DNA from: J061 sp003695725 [NCBI: Candidatus Schekmanbacteria bacterium]
Lineage (GTDB): Bacteria > Schekmanbacteria > GWA2-38-11
Reading direction: 5' to 3'
DNA: 7,682 nucleotides
Assembly: GCA_003695725.1 (NCBI GenBank)
Contig: RFHX01000069.1
Coordinates: 1 to 7,682, forward strand
Position 1 is the stretch's first letter. Each line of letters starts with the position of its first letter. This document shows, in pieces, positions 7,240-7,682 of this stretch. The translations under genes were made by a program, and so were the position numbers. The notes under the pieces were generated by a model. The model saw only the letters and a list, made by a program, of their open reading frames with translations, did no database searches and had not been told where the DNA came from.

Positions 7240-7267
7240 ATTTAAAGGAAAATGATGCTTATATCAA
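7240..7267 (-). promoter_or_regulatory. Possible internal promoter ahead of the membrane sulfatase-fold gene
   Basis: Read on the minus strand, TTGATA (7267-7262, 5 of 6 to the -35 consensus) is followed after 16 bases by TTAAAT (7245-7240, 4 of 6 to the -10). It lies in the 105-base gap before the ATG at 7200, the only gap in the operon large enough for a promoter. The gap is extremely AT-rich, so the match could be chance. I see no GC-rich terminator stem in the gap, so read-through from the upstream gene is also possible. Confidence 0.25.
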
Positions 7268-7305
7268 TATAATTATTTTTAAAGTTCAATTTTATAACGA
7301 ATATT

Positions 7306-7682
7306 TTATAAGTATCCAAGGGATTTGAGAGCTTTGACTTTTTCTTCTGAAATGTCACCTGTGAAAGGTTTTACTTCAGGAAAATCCTTTTTCCATTTTT
7401 CAAGGCGTTCTAAAAGCTCTTTTACAATATCTGGTCTTTTGGCAGAAATTTCCTTCTGTTCAAGAGGGTCTTCTTTTATATTGTATAATTCGACTCCGCG
7501 TAATTCATTTGTAACAAGAAACCATTCATCTGTCATAACACCGTATTCACGGGCGTTCAAAAATTTGGTTCCTTTCATTGGTTCTGTGTATAATCTTCTT
7601 TGGGCAAAGGCAGTATCTTTCTTCCAGTTTGAATTGTTCAAAAGCAAGCCAGCAAAACTATTTCCGTCGCATTTAAATGCTT
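7306..7682 (-). CDS. Sulfatase-like protein, C-terminal part only (cut by window edge)
   Basis: The reading frame is open from the right edge to the TAA at 7306-7308, about 124 codons. The visible part is the C-terminal subdomain of a sulfatase-fold protein: C-D-G-N-S near the edge, then Q-R-R-L, F-L-N-A-R-E-Y, R-G-V-E-L-Y-N, E-D-P-L-E-Q, W-K-K-D-F-P-E and a final L-K-S-L-G-Y-L. Each of these has a close counterpart in the same order in the neighbouring 706-aa protein, so the two are paralogues, probably from a tandem duplication. The active-site half lies outside the window, so its nucleophile and any membrane or signal segment are unknown. An in-frame TTG at 7647 is not the true start because the homology continues upstream of it. 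Confidence 0.8.
   Translation of the reverse strand, partial: AFKCDGNSFAGLLLNNSNWKKDTAFAQRRLYTEPMKGTKFLNAREYGVMTDEWFLVTNELRGVELYNIKEDPLEQKEISAKRPDIVKELLERLEKWKKDFPEVKPFTGDISEEKVKALKSLGYL

Noticed and set aside
3632-7682. Classical formylglycine sulfatases, with sulfated-polysaccharide breakdown as the role of the locus
   Set aside because: The nucleophile position is Thr and the motif Arg is absent in both complete proteins, and no maturase or glycoside hydrolase gene is in the window. The partial third gene cannot be judged.

Overview
The window is clearly AT-rich bacterial DNA with dense, tightly packed genes and no stretch longer than about 150 bases without coding. There is no sign of a mobile element, CRISPR array, tRNA or rRNA. 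Signal peptides, a probable lipoprotein and a membrane-anchored alkaline-phosphatase-superfamily enzyme point to an envelope-building bacterium. The mix of sulfatase-like proteins ending in an L-K-S-L-G-Y tail, a CDP-alcohol phosphotransferase and a family 2 glycosyltransferase suits an uncultured Gram-negative lineage (deltaproteobacterial or candidate-phylum type). That placement is inference; the sequence does not fix the taxon.

Two convergent transcription units are present. The plus-strand unit (about 60-1741) begins with a good extended -10 promoter. It encodes a small split-barrel flavin-type protein of the pyridoxamine 5'-phosphate oxidase family, followed 7 bases later by a secreted, very lysine-rich protein built of Ig-like and BACON/ASH-like beta domains.

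The minus-strand unit runs from the right edge down to 1785. In transcription order it holds the C-terminal end of a sulfatase-like gene cut by the window edge, a 105-base AT-rich gap, and a 706-aa membrane-anchored sulfatase-fold enzyme. A 483-aa exported sulfatase-fold protein follows with a 4-base ATGA overlap. Next come a CDP-alcohol phosphotransferase (4-base gap) and a GT2 glycosyltransferase (13-base gap). The spacing from 7200 to 1785 is that of a single operon.

Both complete sulfatase-fold proteins carry threonine where a true sulfatase has the cysteine or serine that becomes formylglycine, and they lack the arginine of that motif. They therefore look like phospho-group transferases or hydrolases rather than sulfatases. 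Beside a CDP-alcohol phosphotransferase and a glycosyltransferase, a coherent hypothesis is a cell-envelope module: the glycosyltransferase builds a glycan or glycolipid, the CDP-alcohol enzyme makes a phospho-alcohol lipid, and the exported enzymes move or trim phospho-head-groups outside the membrane. The CDP-alcohol enzyme also has Glu in place of the third Asp of its signature. These points are the most interesting in the window; the substrate of every enzyme is unknown.
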